NCBI RefSeq assembly: GCF_030691135.1
Contig: NZ_JAUYFA010000075.1
Span: 1-64,000 of the forward strand
Direction of reading: 5' to 3'
Source of the DNA: Phreatobacter sp.
GTDB taxonomy: Bacteria; Pseudomonadota; Alphaproteobacteria; Rhizobiales; Phreatobacteraceae
Length of the DNA: 64,000 nucleotides
The position numbers and the translations under genes were made by a program. This document shows positions 8,256 through 16,300 of this stretch, in pieces. Numbering within the stretch: position 1 is the stretch's first letter; every line of letters starts with the position of its first letter. The notes under the pieces are model-generated. The model was not told the origin of the DNA. It saw only the letters and a program-made list of their open reading frames with translations, and did no database searches.

Positions 8256-9058
8256 CGGGGCTGGCGCTTGGCGAGGGTGGCGCCGATGCCCTCCTCGGCA
8301 TCGCGGGCGAGCATGTTCTCGACCATGACGGCGCTAGCGTGGTCGTAGGCGTCTGACAGGCGCATGCCGCTCTGGTCGTAGAAGGCACGCTTGCCGATCT
8401 TCACGGTGAGCGTCGATTTCGCGGCGATGCGGGCGGCGAGGGCCTCGGCTGCGGCGACCTCCTCGCCGGCCGGGACGACCCGGTTAACGAGGCCCATGCG
8501 CAGCGCCTCCTCCGCCGGGATCATGTCGCCGAGCAGCAGCATTTCCATGGCGTGTTTGGGCGCGACGTTGCGCGACAGGGCCACCATCGGCGTCGAGCAG
8601 AAGAGGCCGATATGGACGCCCGGCGTGCAGAAGCGCGCGGCGGCGGATGCGACGGCGAGGTCGCAGGTGGCAACGAGCTGGCAGCCGGCGGCGGTGGCGA
8701 GGCCCTGGACGGCGGCGATGACCGGCTGGGGCAGATGGACGATCTGCTGCATCATGGCGGAGCAGCGGGCCAGCACTTCGGTGAAATAGGCGCGGCCGCG
8801 GTCCGGGTCGGCGCGGCGGGCTGTCATTTCCTTGAGGTGGTGGCCGGAGGAGAAGCAGGGGCCGACGGCGGTGAGGACCACGGCGCGCACGGACCGGTCC
8901 GCGGCGATGGCGGTGAAAGCGTCGGAAAGGCCGGCAAGCATCGCCTCCGACAGCGCGTTGCGGCTGGTGGGATCGTCGAGGGTCAGCGTCGTCACGCCGT
9001 CCTGGTCACGGCGGTCAAGGATCGGGCGCGTCGAGAGGGCCGGCGCGTGCATCGCCAT
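8240..9058 (-). CDS. Enoyl-CoA hydratase/isomerase family protein
   Basis: A 272-residue crotonase-fold protein. Oxyanion-hole segments are present in FSSGHHLKEM (about residues 89-98) and AAVQGLATAAGCQLV. The C-terminal helical part is complete. The SGHHLKEM motif and length resemble the enoyl-CoA hydratase domain-containing protein 3 group, whose substrate is uncertain; the two catalytic glutamates of classical crotonase are not obvious, so hydratase activity itself is inference. First gene of an apparent operon with the CoA-binding protein. Confidence 0.87.
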   Translation of the reverse strand: MAMHAPALSTRPILDRRDQDGVTTLTLDDPTSRNALSEAMLAGLSDAFTAIAADRSVRAVVLTAVGPCFSSGHHLKEMTARRADPDRGRAYFTEVLARCSAMMQQIVHLPQPVIAAVQGLATAAGCQLVATCDLAVASAAARFCTPGVHIGLFCSTPMVALSRNVAPKHAMEMLLLGDMIPAEEALRMGLVNRVVPAGEEVAAAEALAARIAAKSTLTVKIGKRAFYDQSGMRLSDAYDHASAVMVENMLARDAEEGIGATLAKRQPRWEDR

Positions 9059-9151
9059 CCGCCTTTCGCAAGAGGAGCGGCCGGGACTGTCGCCCGCTAT
9101 CGTCGCGCCCGCAAGGCTGTCGAACGACCGCCGTCGGGATCCGCTTGTGCC

Positions 9152-9598
9152 ATGTCACAGACCAAACCGCCGCCAAAACTCGATGCCGCCGCGATGGAGG
9201 CCTTCCTGGAGAGGGAGTTCCCGCAGGTCTTCGGCGCCGGCAAGACCTTCCTGGTCGAGGCGGTGGAGCACCGCTTCGCCCGCATGCGCTGCCGCTATGA
9301 TCCCCGCCAGCTCCGTCCCGGCGGAACCATTTCCGGTCCCACCATGATGACGCTGGCCGATACCGGGCTCTATGTGGCGATCCTCGCCTCGATCGGGCCG
9401 GTAGCGCTGGCGGTGACGACCAATCTCAACATCAACTTCCTCAGGAAGCCCGACCAGCGCGACCTGATCGCCGAATGCCGGCTCATCAAGCTCGGCAAGC
9501 GGCTGGCCGTCGGCGAGGTGTCGATCTGGTCGGAAGGCGAGCCGTACGAGCTCGTCGCTCATGCGACGGGCACCTATTCGATCCCGCCGGACCGGTGA
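9152..9598 (+). CDS. PaaI-type hotdog thioesterase
   Basis: A 148-residue hotdog-fold protein, probably an acyl-CoA thioesterase. The core shows GGTISGPTMMTLADTGLYVAI (helix with the catalytic-type acidic residue in ADTG), NLNINFLRKP, and ECRLIKLGKRLAVGEV. The start ATG gives about 45 residues before the hotdog helix, normal for the PaaI/YdiI group. It is transcribed divergently from the enoyl-CoA hydratase gene, about 90 bp apart. Substrate unknown; the neighbourhood of acyl-CoA genes suggests lipid or aromatic acyl-CoAs. Confidence 0.85.
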   Translation: MSQTKPPPKLDAAAMEAFLEREFPQVFGAGKTFLVEAVEHRFARMRCRYDPRQLRPGGTISGPTMMTLADTGLYVAILASIGPVALAVTTNLNINFLRKPDQRDLIAECRLIKLGKRLAVGEVSIWSEGEPYELVAHATGTYSIPPDR

Positions 9599-9630
9599 GG
9601 GGACCGCCGTCGACCTTCGGATGGAAGAAT

Positions 9631-9776
9631 GCCCCACCCGCACCCTCCCCGCGCTCCGCGCGGGGAGGGGGACTTCGGCCTCGCGCCCAATTTCTTCGGT
9701 CGGGCCAGGCTCTACCGGGCGGCGCATGCTCGACGCGGTAGTCTCCCGCTCCGCGCGGGGAGGGTGAGGGTGGGGC
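9631..9776. repeat. Long interspersed palindromic element, copy B
   Basis: Second copy of the element at 3684-3847, in the opposite orientation. Outer arms are GCCCCACCC and GGGTGGGGC; the left sub-hairpin is CCTCCCCGCGC with GCGCGGGGAGG. The central 70 bp match the reverse complement of copy A with only scattered differences. It fills the gap between two convergent genes and has no evident coding function. Confidence 0.8.
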
Positions 9777-9797
9777 CGTTCCTGATCCTTGCTCGCC

Positions 9798-11387
9798 TCA
9801 CGCCTCCAGCCGCTTCCTCAGCTCGGCCTTGGCGATCTTCTCCAGCGTCGAGCGCGGCATGTCGTCGACGAGATGCACCTCTCGCGGCACCTTGAAATCG
9901 GCGAGGGCGGCGCGGCAGGCGGCGAGAACCCTGTCGGTAAGGCCCGGCGCCGCGCCAGCGACGCCGCCCTGCGGGATGATGAAGACGACGGGCACCTCGT
10001 CGAGCATCGGATGCTTCTTCGCCACCACCGCCACCTCGCGGACGCCCGGAACCGCCAAGATGACCTGTTCGATCTCGGACGCCGCGACATTCTCGCCGCC
10101 GACCTTCAGCATGTCCTTGTCGCGGTCGGCGAATTTCAGGAAGCCGTCGGGCAGCAGGGTGATGCGGTCGCCGGTGATGAAATAGCCGTCCTCGTCGAAG
10201 CTGTCGGCCATGGCCTTGGCGTTGAAAAGATACTCCTTGAACAGCGACAGGCCGGGAATGCCGCGGATGCGCAGGTGGCCGGTGCCGCCGGCCGGCGTCG
10301 GCCGGCCATCGTCGTCACTCACCCGGATCTCGTATTCCGGCGCTGCCCGGCCGATGGCCATGGGCGTGTTCGGCTGGTTCGCCTCGCCGATGATGCCGTG
10401 GGTAATGGTCTCGGTCATGCCCCACCAGCCGATGGTCTTGACGCCGAAGTGGGCGTCCGTCGGCGGTTCGCAGACGGCGCTGCCCCAGAGCCGGAACGTG
10501 TGGGCCTTCGGAATGTCCCGCTCCATGAGGGCGCGGGTGCAGAAGGGCACGACGGAGGTCCAGGTGCAGCGGTGCGCGGCGGCAATGGTCCAGAAGCGGC
10601 TCGCCGAGAAGCGCGGCATGACGACGGCGGTGGCGCCGCCCCAGAGCGCCGCGAGCACCGAATAGGCGAGGGCGTTGGTGTGGAAGAGCGGCAGGTGGAC
10701 GAGATGGACGTCCTCGGGCCGGAGGTCCTCGTGGACCGCGTTGACCTTGGCACCCCACAGCGCATTGGCGTGGGTCCAGAGCACGGCCTTGGGCCGGGCC
10801 GTGGTGCCGGAGGTGTACTGGACGGAGCAGGGCCATGCGGGGTCGTGCGGCCGTGACGGGCGGTCGGAATCGTCCGCGAAGAGGGCGTCGAAGCGCATCG
10901 CCTTTTCGGGAAGCGCGGCGGCCGGGGCGGGCTCGCCGCCATCATTGTCGGTGACGGCAATCCACCGGAGGTCCGGGCAATGGGCGGCCACCGCGCCGGC
11001 ATAGGCAGGCTGGGTGATGGCAGCCACCGCCCCGCAATGGCCGGCGAAATAGGCGACCTCCGGACCGGCCGAGCGGGTGTTGGTGGTCACGGCGATGGCG
11101 CCGAGTTCGACGCAGGCATACCAGGCGAGCAGGGCTTCGAGGCAGTTGTCGAGGTGGATCAGCACGAATTCGCCGGGCGTGACGCCGCGCTTCGCCAGGC
11201 CCGCAGCGAGGGCGCCGACACGGGCGTAGAATGCGCCGTAGGTGAGGGTGACCGAGGGCCGCCCGAAGGGCGTCCAGACGATGAAGGGATGGTCGCGGCG
11301 GGTGCGGGCCCGAAGCTTCAGGAGCCAGGGCACGTCGAGGCCGGCGAAGGGTCCGACATGGCCCGCGGGCGGGGTGACCATCGGCAT
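9798..11387 (-). CDS. AMP-dependent acyl-CoA synthetase/ligase
   Basis: A 529-residue ANL-superfamily enzyme that would activate a carboxylic acid as acyl-AMP and transfer it to CoA. Motifs in order: the P-loop-like YTSGTTARPKAVLWTH, GWWGMTETITHG, ITGDRITLLPDG, the hinge FADRDKDMLKVGGENV, and the C-terminal catalytic lysine in STLEKIAKAEL. Full length. The SGTTARPK loop has Ala where Gly is usual. Substrate cannot be assigned; caronitine- or crotonobetaine-type ligases share this overall pattern. Confidence 0.9.
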   Translation of the reverse strand: MPMVTPPAGHVGPFAGLDVPWLLKLRARTRRDHPFIVWTPFGRPSVTLTYGAFYARVGALAAGLAKRGVTPGEFVLIHLDNCLEALLAWYACVELGAIAVTTNTRSAGPEVAYFAGHCGAVAAITQPAYAGAVAAHCPDLRWIAVTDNDGGEPAPAAALPEKAMRFDALFADDSDRPSRPHDPAWPCSVQYTSGTTARPKAVLWTHANALWGAKVNAVHEDLRPEDVHLVHLPLFHTNALAYSVLAALWGGATAVVMPRFSASRFWTIAAAHRCTWTSVVPFCTRALMERDIPKAHTFRLWGSAVCEPPTDAHFGVKTIGWWGMTETITHGIIGEANQPNTPMAIGRAAPEYEIRVSDDDGRPTPAGGTGHLRIRGIPGLSLFKEYLFNAKAMADSFDEDGYFITGDRITLLPDGFLKFADRDKDMLKVGGENVAASEIEQVILAVPGVREVAVVAKKHPMLDEVPVVFIIPQGGVAGAAPGLTDRVLAACRAALADFKVPREVHLVDDMPRSTLEKIAKAELRKRLEA

Positions 11388-11596
11388 GGGCTTTCCTCGG
11401 GACTCATGCGGGGCGGGTTGATCCCGCCTCCCGGACCGGATGAGCGTGGCGCAGAGGGGATGGGTCGCTCAACTGGGCCGTGCGGCGGAGCCGGCCGATC
11501 ACGATGGCGCGATGCTTGCGCCGCGCCCTGTGATCGCCGAGGCTCGCGGTCCATCTGACAACCGGGTCCCGTTACACTGACCGGCCAGGAGCTGCC

Positions 11597-12301
11597 ATGT
11601 CCGACCTTTCCGCCTTCGCCGTCACGAGCCGTTGGCCCGCCGCCCATCCCGACCGCATCCAGCTCTATTCGCTGCCGACGCCGAACGGGGTGAAGGTGTC
11701 GATCATGCTGGAGGAGACGGGGCTGCCCTACGAGCCGCATGCGATCAATATCGGCCAGAACGAAACCTGGACCCCGGAATTCCTGGCGCTCAACCCGAAC
11801 GGCAAGATCCCGGCGATCATCGACCCCGACGGGCCCGGCGGACAGCCGCTCGTGCTGTTCGAATCCGGTGCGATCCTGCTCCATCTCGCCGAGAAGACCG
11901 GTCGCTTCCTGCCGGCCGATCCGGTCGCCCGGATCGAGACCATCCAGTGGGTGTTCTTCCAGATGGCAGCTGTCGGCCCGATGTTTGGCCAGCTCGGCTT
12001 CTTCTTCAAGTTTGCGGGCCGGGAATACGAGGACAAGCGCCCCCTGGAGCGCTACCGCGCCGAGGCCCACCGTCTGATCCGGGTGCTGGAGACGCGGCTC
12101 GCCGGGCGCCGCTACATCATGGGCGACGACTACACCATCGCCGACATCGCGCTGATAGGCTGGGTGCGCAACCTCGTCGGCTTCTATGGGGCCGGCGATC
12201 TCGTCGCCTATCACGAACTCAAGGAGGTTCCGGCCTGGCTCGAGCGCTGTCTCGCCCGTCCCGCGGTCCAGCGGGGCCTCGAGATCCCGGCGCGCCCCTG
12301 A
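11597..12301 (+). CDS. Glutathione S-transferase, Nu/Ure2p-like
   Basis: A 234-residue GST with an N-terminal thioredoxin-like domain (IQLYSLPTPNGVKVSIMLEE, described at residues 19-38; NPNGKIPAI cis-Pro loop; FESGAILLHLAEK glutathione gamma-glutamyl site) and an all-helical C-terminal domain with the DYTIADIAL capping box. The TPNG active-site turn is typical of YfcG/YghU-type transferases, which act in disulfide reduction. The ATG has GGAG upstream (11588). It is divergent from the acyl-CoA synthetase. Confidence 0.92.
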   Translation: MSDLSAFAVTSRWPAAHPDRIQLYSLPTPNGVKVSIMLEETGLPYEPHAINIGQNETWTPEFLALNPNGKIPAIIDPDGPGGQPLVLFESGAILLHLAEKTGRFLPADPVARIETIQWVFFQMAAVGPMFGQLGFFFKFAGREYEDKRPLERYRAEAHRLIRVLETRLAGRRYIMGDDYTIADIALIGWVRNLVGFYGAGDLVAYHELKEVPAWLERCLARPAVQRGLEIPARP

Positions 12302-12344
12302 GCCAGGACGGGGGCAAGCCCTTGCAAAATCGGCCATAAAAACA

Positions 12345-12360
12345 AGGTATTAAAATACCT
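12345..12360. promoter_or_regulatory. Perfect AT-rich palindrome upstream of the rplM promoter
   Basis: AGGTATT and AATACCT form a perfect 7-bp inverted repeat around AA. It is embedded in an AT-rich block (about 12335-12390) that stands out from GC-rich surroundings. It could be a regulator operator or part of an UP-like element for the ribosomal protein promoter 48 bp downstream. Confidence 0.45.
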
Positions 12361-12407
12361 ATTTTATAAGTATCTGGTTTTGCTTTTCTTTTTGCCGGTT
12401 GCCTGCG

Positions 12408-12436
12408 TTGACGCGGCAGCCGGTCTCGCCTATAGC
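12408..12436 (+). promoter_or_regulatory. Promoter of rplM-rpsI
   Basis: TTGACG and TATAGC are separated by exactly 17 nt, a good housekeeping promoter. Transcription would start near 12443, leaving a leader of about 60 nt before the rplM ATG. Confidence 0.7.
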
Positions 12437-12502
12437 CCTCCCGACGCGACGGGCGATCTGCGCACCGCCGCTTCCGATTTCTCAATTCCGGAAGACACGA
12501 CC

Positions 12503-12964
12503 ATGAAGACCTATGTGGCGAAACCCGCCGAGGTCGACAAGAAGTGGGTTCTGATCGACGCGAAGGGCCTTGTTGTCGGCCGCCTCGCGACGATCGTGGC
12601 GACGCGCCTGCGCGGCAAGCACAAGGCCACGTATACCCCCCATGTCGATTGCGGTGACAATGTCATCATCATCAATGCGGACAAGGTGGTTTTCACCGGC
12701 CGCAAGTGGGACCAGAAGGCCTACTACCATCACACCGGCTATCCGGGCGGCATCAAGGAGCGGATCGCCAAGACCATCCGCGACGGCAAGTTCCCCGAGC
12801 GCATCGTCGAGAAGGCCGTGGAGCGCATGATCCCGCGCGGTCCGCTCGGCCGCCGGCAGATGTCGAACCTGCGCGTCTATGGTGGCGACAAGCACCCCCA
12901 TGAGGCCCAGACGCCCGTCGTCCTCGACGTCGGCGTGATGAACTCCAAGAACGTGAGGGCATGA
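12503..12964 (+). CDS. rplM: 50S ribosomal protein L13
   Basis: A 153-residue large-subunit protein that binds 23S rRNA early in assembly. It matches L13 throughout: [15 protein letters not shown] at the start, [22 protein letters not shown], and the [11 protein letters not shown] signature. It is slightly longer than the E. coli protein (142) because of the alphaproteobacterial C-terminal tail. The stop codon overlaps the rpsI start as ATGA. First gene of the conserved rplM-rpsI operon. Confidence 0.98.
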   Translation: MKTYVAKPAEVDKKWVLIDAKGLVVGRLATIVATRLRGKHKATYTPHVDCGDNVIIINADKVVFTGRKWDQKAYYHHTGYPGGIKERIAKTIRDGKFPERIVEKAVERMIPRGPLGRRQMSNLRVYGGDKHPHEAQTPVVLDVGVMNSKNVRA

Positions 12965-13443
12965 CCATGGCTGAGACCGTTTCGTCTCTCGAAGGCCTGA
13001 GCGCTCTCAAGCCGGCGACCGCTGACGCCCCCCGGCATGTGCAGAAGCTCGACAAGCAGGGCCGCGCCTATGCCACCGGCAAGCGCAAGGACGCGGTTGC
13101 CCGCGTCTGGGTCAAGCCGGGCTCCGGCAAGATCACCGTCAACGACCGCACGCTCGAAGTCTACTTCGCCCGTCCGGTGCTGCGCATGCTGCTCCGCCAG
13201 CCGCTCGTTCTCGTCGGCCGCGACACGCAGTACGACATCAACGTGACGGTCGCCGGCGGCGGCCTCTCCGGCCAGGCCGGCGCAGTGCGCCACGGCATTT
13301 CCAAGGCTCTGACCTATTACGAGCCGGATCTGCGCGGCGCGCTGAAGAAGGGCGGCTTCCTCACGCGCGACAGCCGCGTGGTCGAGCGCAAGAAGTACGG
13401 CAAGGCCAAGGCCCGCCGGTCCTTCCAGTTCTCGAAGCGCTGA
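12961..13443 (+). CDS. rpsI: 30S ribosomal protein S9
   Basis: A 160-residue small-subunit protein. The conserved core starts at [14 protein letters not shown], includes [19 protein letters not shown], and ends with the RRSFQFSKR tail whose C-terminal arginine contacts P-site tRNA. About 30 extra N-terminal residues are typical of alphaproteobacteria. The ATG at 12961 overlaps the rplM stop; an ATG at 12967 (MAET) is an alternative and cannot be excluded. Confidence 0.98.
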   Translation: MTMAETVSSLEGLSALKPATADAPRHVQKLDKQGRAYATGKRKDAVARVWVKPGSGKITVNDRTLEVYFARPVLRMLLRQPLVLVGRDTQYDINVTVAGGGLSGQAGAVRHGISKALTYYEPDLRGALKKGGFLTRDSRVVERKKYGKAKARRSFQFSKR

Positions 13444-13462
13444 TCGCTCTTCACGACATCAG

Positions 13463-13490
13463 AAAGCCGGGCCCTGTGCCCGGCTTTTTC
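13463..13490 (+). terminator. Rho-independent terminator of rplM-rpsI
   Basis: AAAGCCGGGC and GCCCGGCTTT form a 10-bp stem around CCTGT, followed by TTTCGTTTT, 20 bp after the rpsI stop. Confidence 0.9.
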
Positions 13491-13522
13491 GTTTTGGGCA
13501 GGCCGAGGCCGCAGGGCGGCGC

Positions 13523-13783
13523 CTACTCGCCCTTCGGCACGAGCCGTTCGTGGGCCGGGATCGTGGTGCCGGCCTCGGTGGCGGTCGAATGGGCTTCCTT
13601 CAGCACCGTCCGGGACCCCTCGTCGTCCCCGCCGCCGCCCGCCGTGCGACGCTCCACGCCCTCGGCACCCTTCTCGACCGGCTTGTCGTGGGCCGGGATC
13701 GTGGTGCCCTTCTCGGTCGCTGTCGTATGCGCCGTGCGGGTCGTCGTCTCGCGGGCGGTCACGCTCTTCGTCTCGTCCTGCAT
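13523..13783 (-). CDS. Small repeat protein, probable general-stress gene
   Basis: An 86-residue hydrophilic protein not recognised as a named family. It contains two tandem copies of a roughly 24-residue unit, each with an Ala-His-x-Thr-Ala-Thr-Glu lead and the block GTTIPAH (about residues 18-41 and 62-85), separated by a Gly/Asp-rich linker. No signal peptide or membrane segment; probably disordered. The ATG at 13783 has a strong RBS (AAAGGAGG). Directly upstream is a promoter candidate of the alphaproteobacterial general stress sigma factor type, so stress induction is inferred. Alternative longer starts read through that promoter and are unlikely. Confidence 0.7.
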   Translation of the reverse strand: MQDETKSVTARETTTRTAHTTATEKGTTIPAHDKPVEKGAEGVERRTAGGGGDDEGSRTVLKEAHSTATEAGTTIPAHERLVPKGE

Positions 13784-13813
13784 GCCGGGTCCTCCTTTGT
13801 CGTGCTGATCCAC

Positions 13814-13838
13814 AACATCAGGGCGCCCCGGTTGTTCC
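13814..13838 (-). promoter_or_regulatory. Candidate EcfG-type general stress promoter
   Basis: Reading the minus strand, GGAAC is followed after 17 nt by GTT (TGTT after 16), close to the known alphaproteobacterial EcfG consensus GGAAC-N16/17-CGTT. It sits about 30 bp upstream of the start codon of the small repeat protein. A weaker candidate on the plus strand, GGAAC at 13919 with CGTG after 16 nt, precedes the divergent gene. Confidence 0.5.
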
Positions 13839-13966
13839 GGCCCGGCCGGTCGCGGCCGTGTCCGAGGTTCAGCCGCCGGGGCCGCGATCGTGTTTCGCGT
13901 CAATAAGACGTGAATTGCGGAACAGGGTTTTGTCGCCATCGTGGGCATGTCGAGAGGGGTCGGCTC

Positions 13967-14893
13967 ATGTCTTTGGATCGTCGTCATGTCTTGCTCGTGG
14001 GCGCGGGACTCGTCGCCTCGGCGCCTAGGCTGCTGCAGGCGGAGGTCACCCGGCGCTATCACTCCGACTATTTTTCCTTCGTCGGCTCGGACGCGCAGGG
14101 CACCGTCTACCTCGCGCATGACAACAATCGCGGCCAGACCGGAGAACGCTTCTTCGCCGACCACTGGATCGCGATGTTCGCCGAGGGGCAGGGTGTCGTG
14201 CCTGTCGCCGGCAGCGCGCATTATCCCAATCCGGACAAGATCCTCGAGTCCATCCCGGATTCCGAGCACTTCCAGTTTCGCGGGACGGTTGCCGGCGGCA
14301 TGCGCATGGTGAGCGCGACCAACGACATCGACATGGTGGTCGAAGGACTGACGCCGATCCTGCGGCGGCAGACGCCGGACAATGACTACTGGATCGGCGC
14401 GGCCTCTGCCACGATGCGCTGGAAGGGGCGGGAGCTCCGCGGGCGGGTCATCTTCGAGTTCATCGCACGCACGGGCTTCAACCGGTTCACCAGCGATTTC
14501 GGCGCGAACTGGAACAATTTCAACGGCCTTTACCTATGGACCGAGGACAACCGGGACATCTATCTGCGCTACCACGACCGCGCCCAGCCGGGCGTGCCGC
14601 GCGAGAGCGGCATGACCACCGTCGACGGCGAAGGCGTGATGTCGGACATCGATTTCAAAATCCGCGACAGCCGCCCCGTCAGCGACCGCCCCTATCGCTG
14701 GCCGACGCATTGGCAGGTCGGTTTCACCCATCGGGGGGCGCCCTGGCGGCTGGAGGCTGAGACGGTAGCGCTCGAGGAGGTCGCAGACTGGCGGACCGGC
14801 GGGTTCGCCATGGCCGTGATCCGCGGCGACCTGGCGCGGTCCGACGGGTCAGCGCGGCGGAGCTTCAAGGGCTGGGCCGAACTGCTGATCTGA
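13967..14893 (+). CDS. Secreted protein of unknown function with twin-arginine signal
   Basis: A 308-residue protein with an N-terminal LDRRHVLLVGAGLVASAPRLLQA segment (residues 3-25) that looks like a Tat signal (twin Arg, short hydrophobic core, Ala cleavage site). The mature part is beta-rich with many aromatic residues (NWNNFNGLYLW, DIYLRYHDR, YRWPTHWQVGF) and resembles lipocalin/AttH-like or carotenoid-hydratase-like folds only loosely; I do not assign a family. The ATG at 13967 follows GAGAGGGG and gives a correctly placed signal. It is divergent from the small repeat protein. Confidence 0.7.
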   Translation: MSLDRRHVLLVGAGLVASAPRLLQAEVTRRYHSDYFSFVGSDAQGTVYLAHDNNRGQTGERFFADHWIAMFAEGQGVVPVAGSAHYPNPDKILESIPDSEHFQFRGTVAGGMRMVSATNDIDMVVEGLTPILRRQTPDNDYWIGAASATMRWKGRELRGRVIFEFIARTGFNRFTSDFGANWNNFNGLYLWTEDNRDIYLRYHDRAQPGVPRESGMTTVDGEGVMSDIDFKIRDSRPVSDRPYRWPTHWQVGFTHRGAPWRLEAETVALEEVADWRTGGFAMAVIRGDLARSDGSARRSFKGWAELLI

Positions 14894-14971
14894 GCCTTCC
14901 GATCCGGTCGACGAAATCTGGCCTTTCGCCTGATTGCGAGCGGGTCCATGTCGCTCGCTCCGATCCCAGCG

Positions 14972-15364
14972 TCAGAGACGGACTGGCGTCGCGATCCACC
15001 AGACATTGCCACAGGCGTCGCGGAAGCCGCCGCGCCGGTCGCCGTCGCCCTTCGAGGAGGGGGCCTCGACCTCGGTGGCGCCCTTGTCCAGCGCCGCGGC
15101 ATGGGTGGCGTCGACGTCGTCGACATAGACATGCAGCCAGGCGGGGAAGGCGGGGTGGTCGGCGGTGGCCTCGGCGATCATCACCACGGAATCGCCGATC
15201 TTGAGCGAGGCGTGCATGAGGCTGCCATCCTCGCGGGCGATGGCCATCAGCGTCGTCGCGCCGAAGACGGTGCCGAGGAAGTCCATCAGGTCGCGCGCGC
15301 CCTGCGCCATCACATAGGCCGAGACGGTGGAATGGTCGGCGGGCTGGCTGGCCGGTCGGGTCAT
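14972..15364 (-). CDS. VOC-family (PhnB/glyoxalase-like) protein
   Basis: A 130-residue single vicinal-oxygen-chelate module of the PhnB-like group: FLGTVFGATTL, a second strand with MHASLKIGDSVVMIAEA, the WLHVYVDDVD strand and a DACGNVWWIATP ending. Such proteins act as dioxygenases, isomerases or antibiotic-binding proteins; the substrate cannot be told. Full length for the family, monocistronic, divergent from the alpha/beta hydrolase. Confidence 0.85.
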   Translation of the reverse strand: MTRPASQPADHSTVSAYVMAQGARDLMDFLGTVFGATTLMAIAREDGSLMHASLKIGDSVVMIAEATADHPAFPAWLHVYVDDVDATHAAALDKGATEVEAPSSKGDGDRRGGFRDACGNVWWIATPVRL

Positions 15365-15465
15365 GGAGATCTCCTCATCCGCGGGTGAACCGCATGCGGC
15401 CGCGGCGGTTCACCCCGGCGCGATCCATGCGACAGTGGCCATTGTTGTCGACCGGATACCCGATC

Positions 15466-16287
15466 ATGGCCATAGACGTCTCTCCCGTTCCGCAGGCCCT
15501 GCGCGACGCCGCCTACAACAACGGCCAGGCCGTGCCGAGCTGGGTCGAGACATTCGCCGGCTGGACCGCGGAATCCGCTGATATCCGCGGGCGCTTCGCT
15601 GCGACGATGGACCTGCCCTTTGGCACGGCCGCGCGGCAGAAGATCGACCTCTATCCCGGGCGGGACCCCCGCGCGCCCTGTCTCATCTATTTCCACGGCG
15701 GCTACTGGATGCGGAACTCCCGCGAGATGTTCGCGGTGCTGGGCGAGGGGGTGGCGGCCCATGGCTGGTCGGTGGCGATTCCCGGCTACACCCTGGCGCC
15801 CGAGGCGTCTCTGGCGCAGATCGTCGGCGAATGCAGCACGGCGCTCGACTGGCTGGCGGCGAATGCTGCCGCGCACGGCATCGCCGGCCCGCTGATCGTT
15901 GCCGGCTGGTCGGCGGGCGGGCACCTCGCCGCGATGGCGCTGAGCCACGCGGCGGTGACGGCCGGGCTCGGCATTTCCGGCATCTTCGAACTCGCGCCGC
16001 TGGCCGACACCTATCTGAACGAAACCCTCAAGCTCTCGGCGGCCGAGATCGCTGACCTGTCGCCGCTGCGCCGGCCACCGGTGATGAAGCCGTTCGCCAT
16101 CACTTATGGCGCGCAGGAGTTGCCGGCGCTGGTGGCGAACTCCCATGCCATGCATGCGGCGCGGCTGCGTGCCGGTGCACCGGGGTCCATCCTGCCGGTC
16201 GCCGATGCCGACCATTTCTCCATCCTCGAGACGATGCGCCGCCCGGACGGCGCGCTGACGCGGGCGCTGCTCGATCTCGCCCGCTAG
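15466..16287 (+). CDS. Alpha/beta hydrolase, kynurenine-formamidase-like esterase
   Basis: A 273-residue hydrolase with the oxyanion motif FHGGYWM (about residue 76), nucleophile elbow AGWSAGG (Ser near 148) and a C-terminal DADHFSIL supplying the catalytic His. The HGGYW form is shared with bacterial arylformamidases and related carboxylesterases, but without a tryptophan-degradation neighbour the substrate is open. The start ATG has no strong RBS; the preceding in-frame ATG at 15385 would add an Arg-rich, non-conserved stretch. Convergent with the phoX gene, 13 bp away. Confidence 0.85.
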   Translation: MAIDVSPVPQALRDAAYNNGQAVPSWVETFAGWTAESADIRGRFAATMDLPFGTAARQKIDLYPGRDPRAPCLIYFHGGYWMRNSREMFAVLGEGVAAHGWSVAIPGYTLAPEASLAQIVGECSTALDWLAANAAAHGIAGPLIVAGWSAGGHLAAMALSHAAVTAGLGISGIFELAPLADTYLNETLKLSAAEIADLSPLRRPPVMKPFAITYGAQELPALVANSHAMHAARLRAGAPGSILPVADADHFSILETMRRPDGALTRALLDLAR

Positions 16288-16300
16288 CTGCCGAGGGTCA

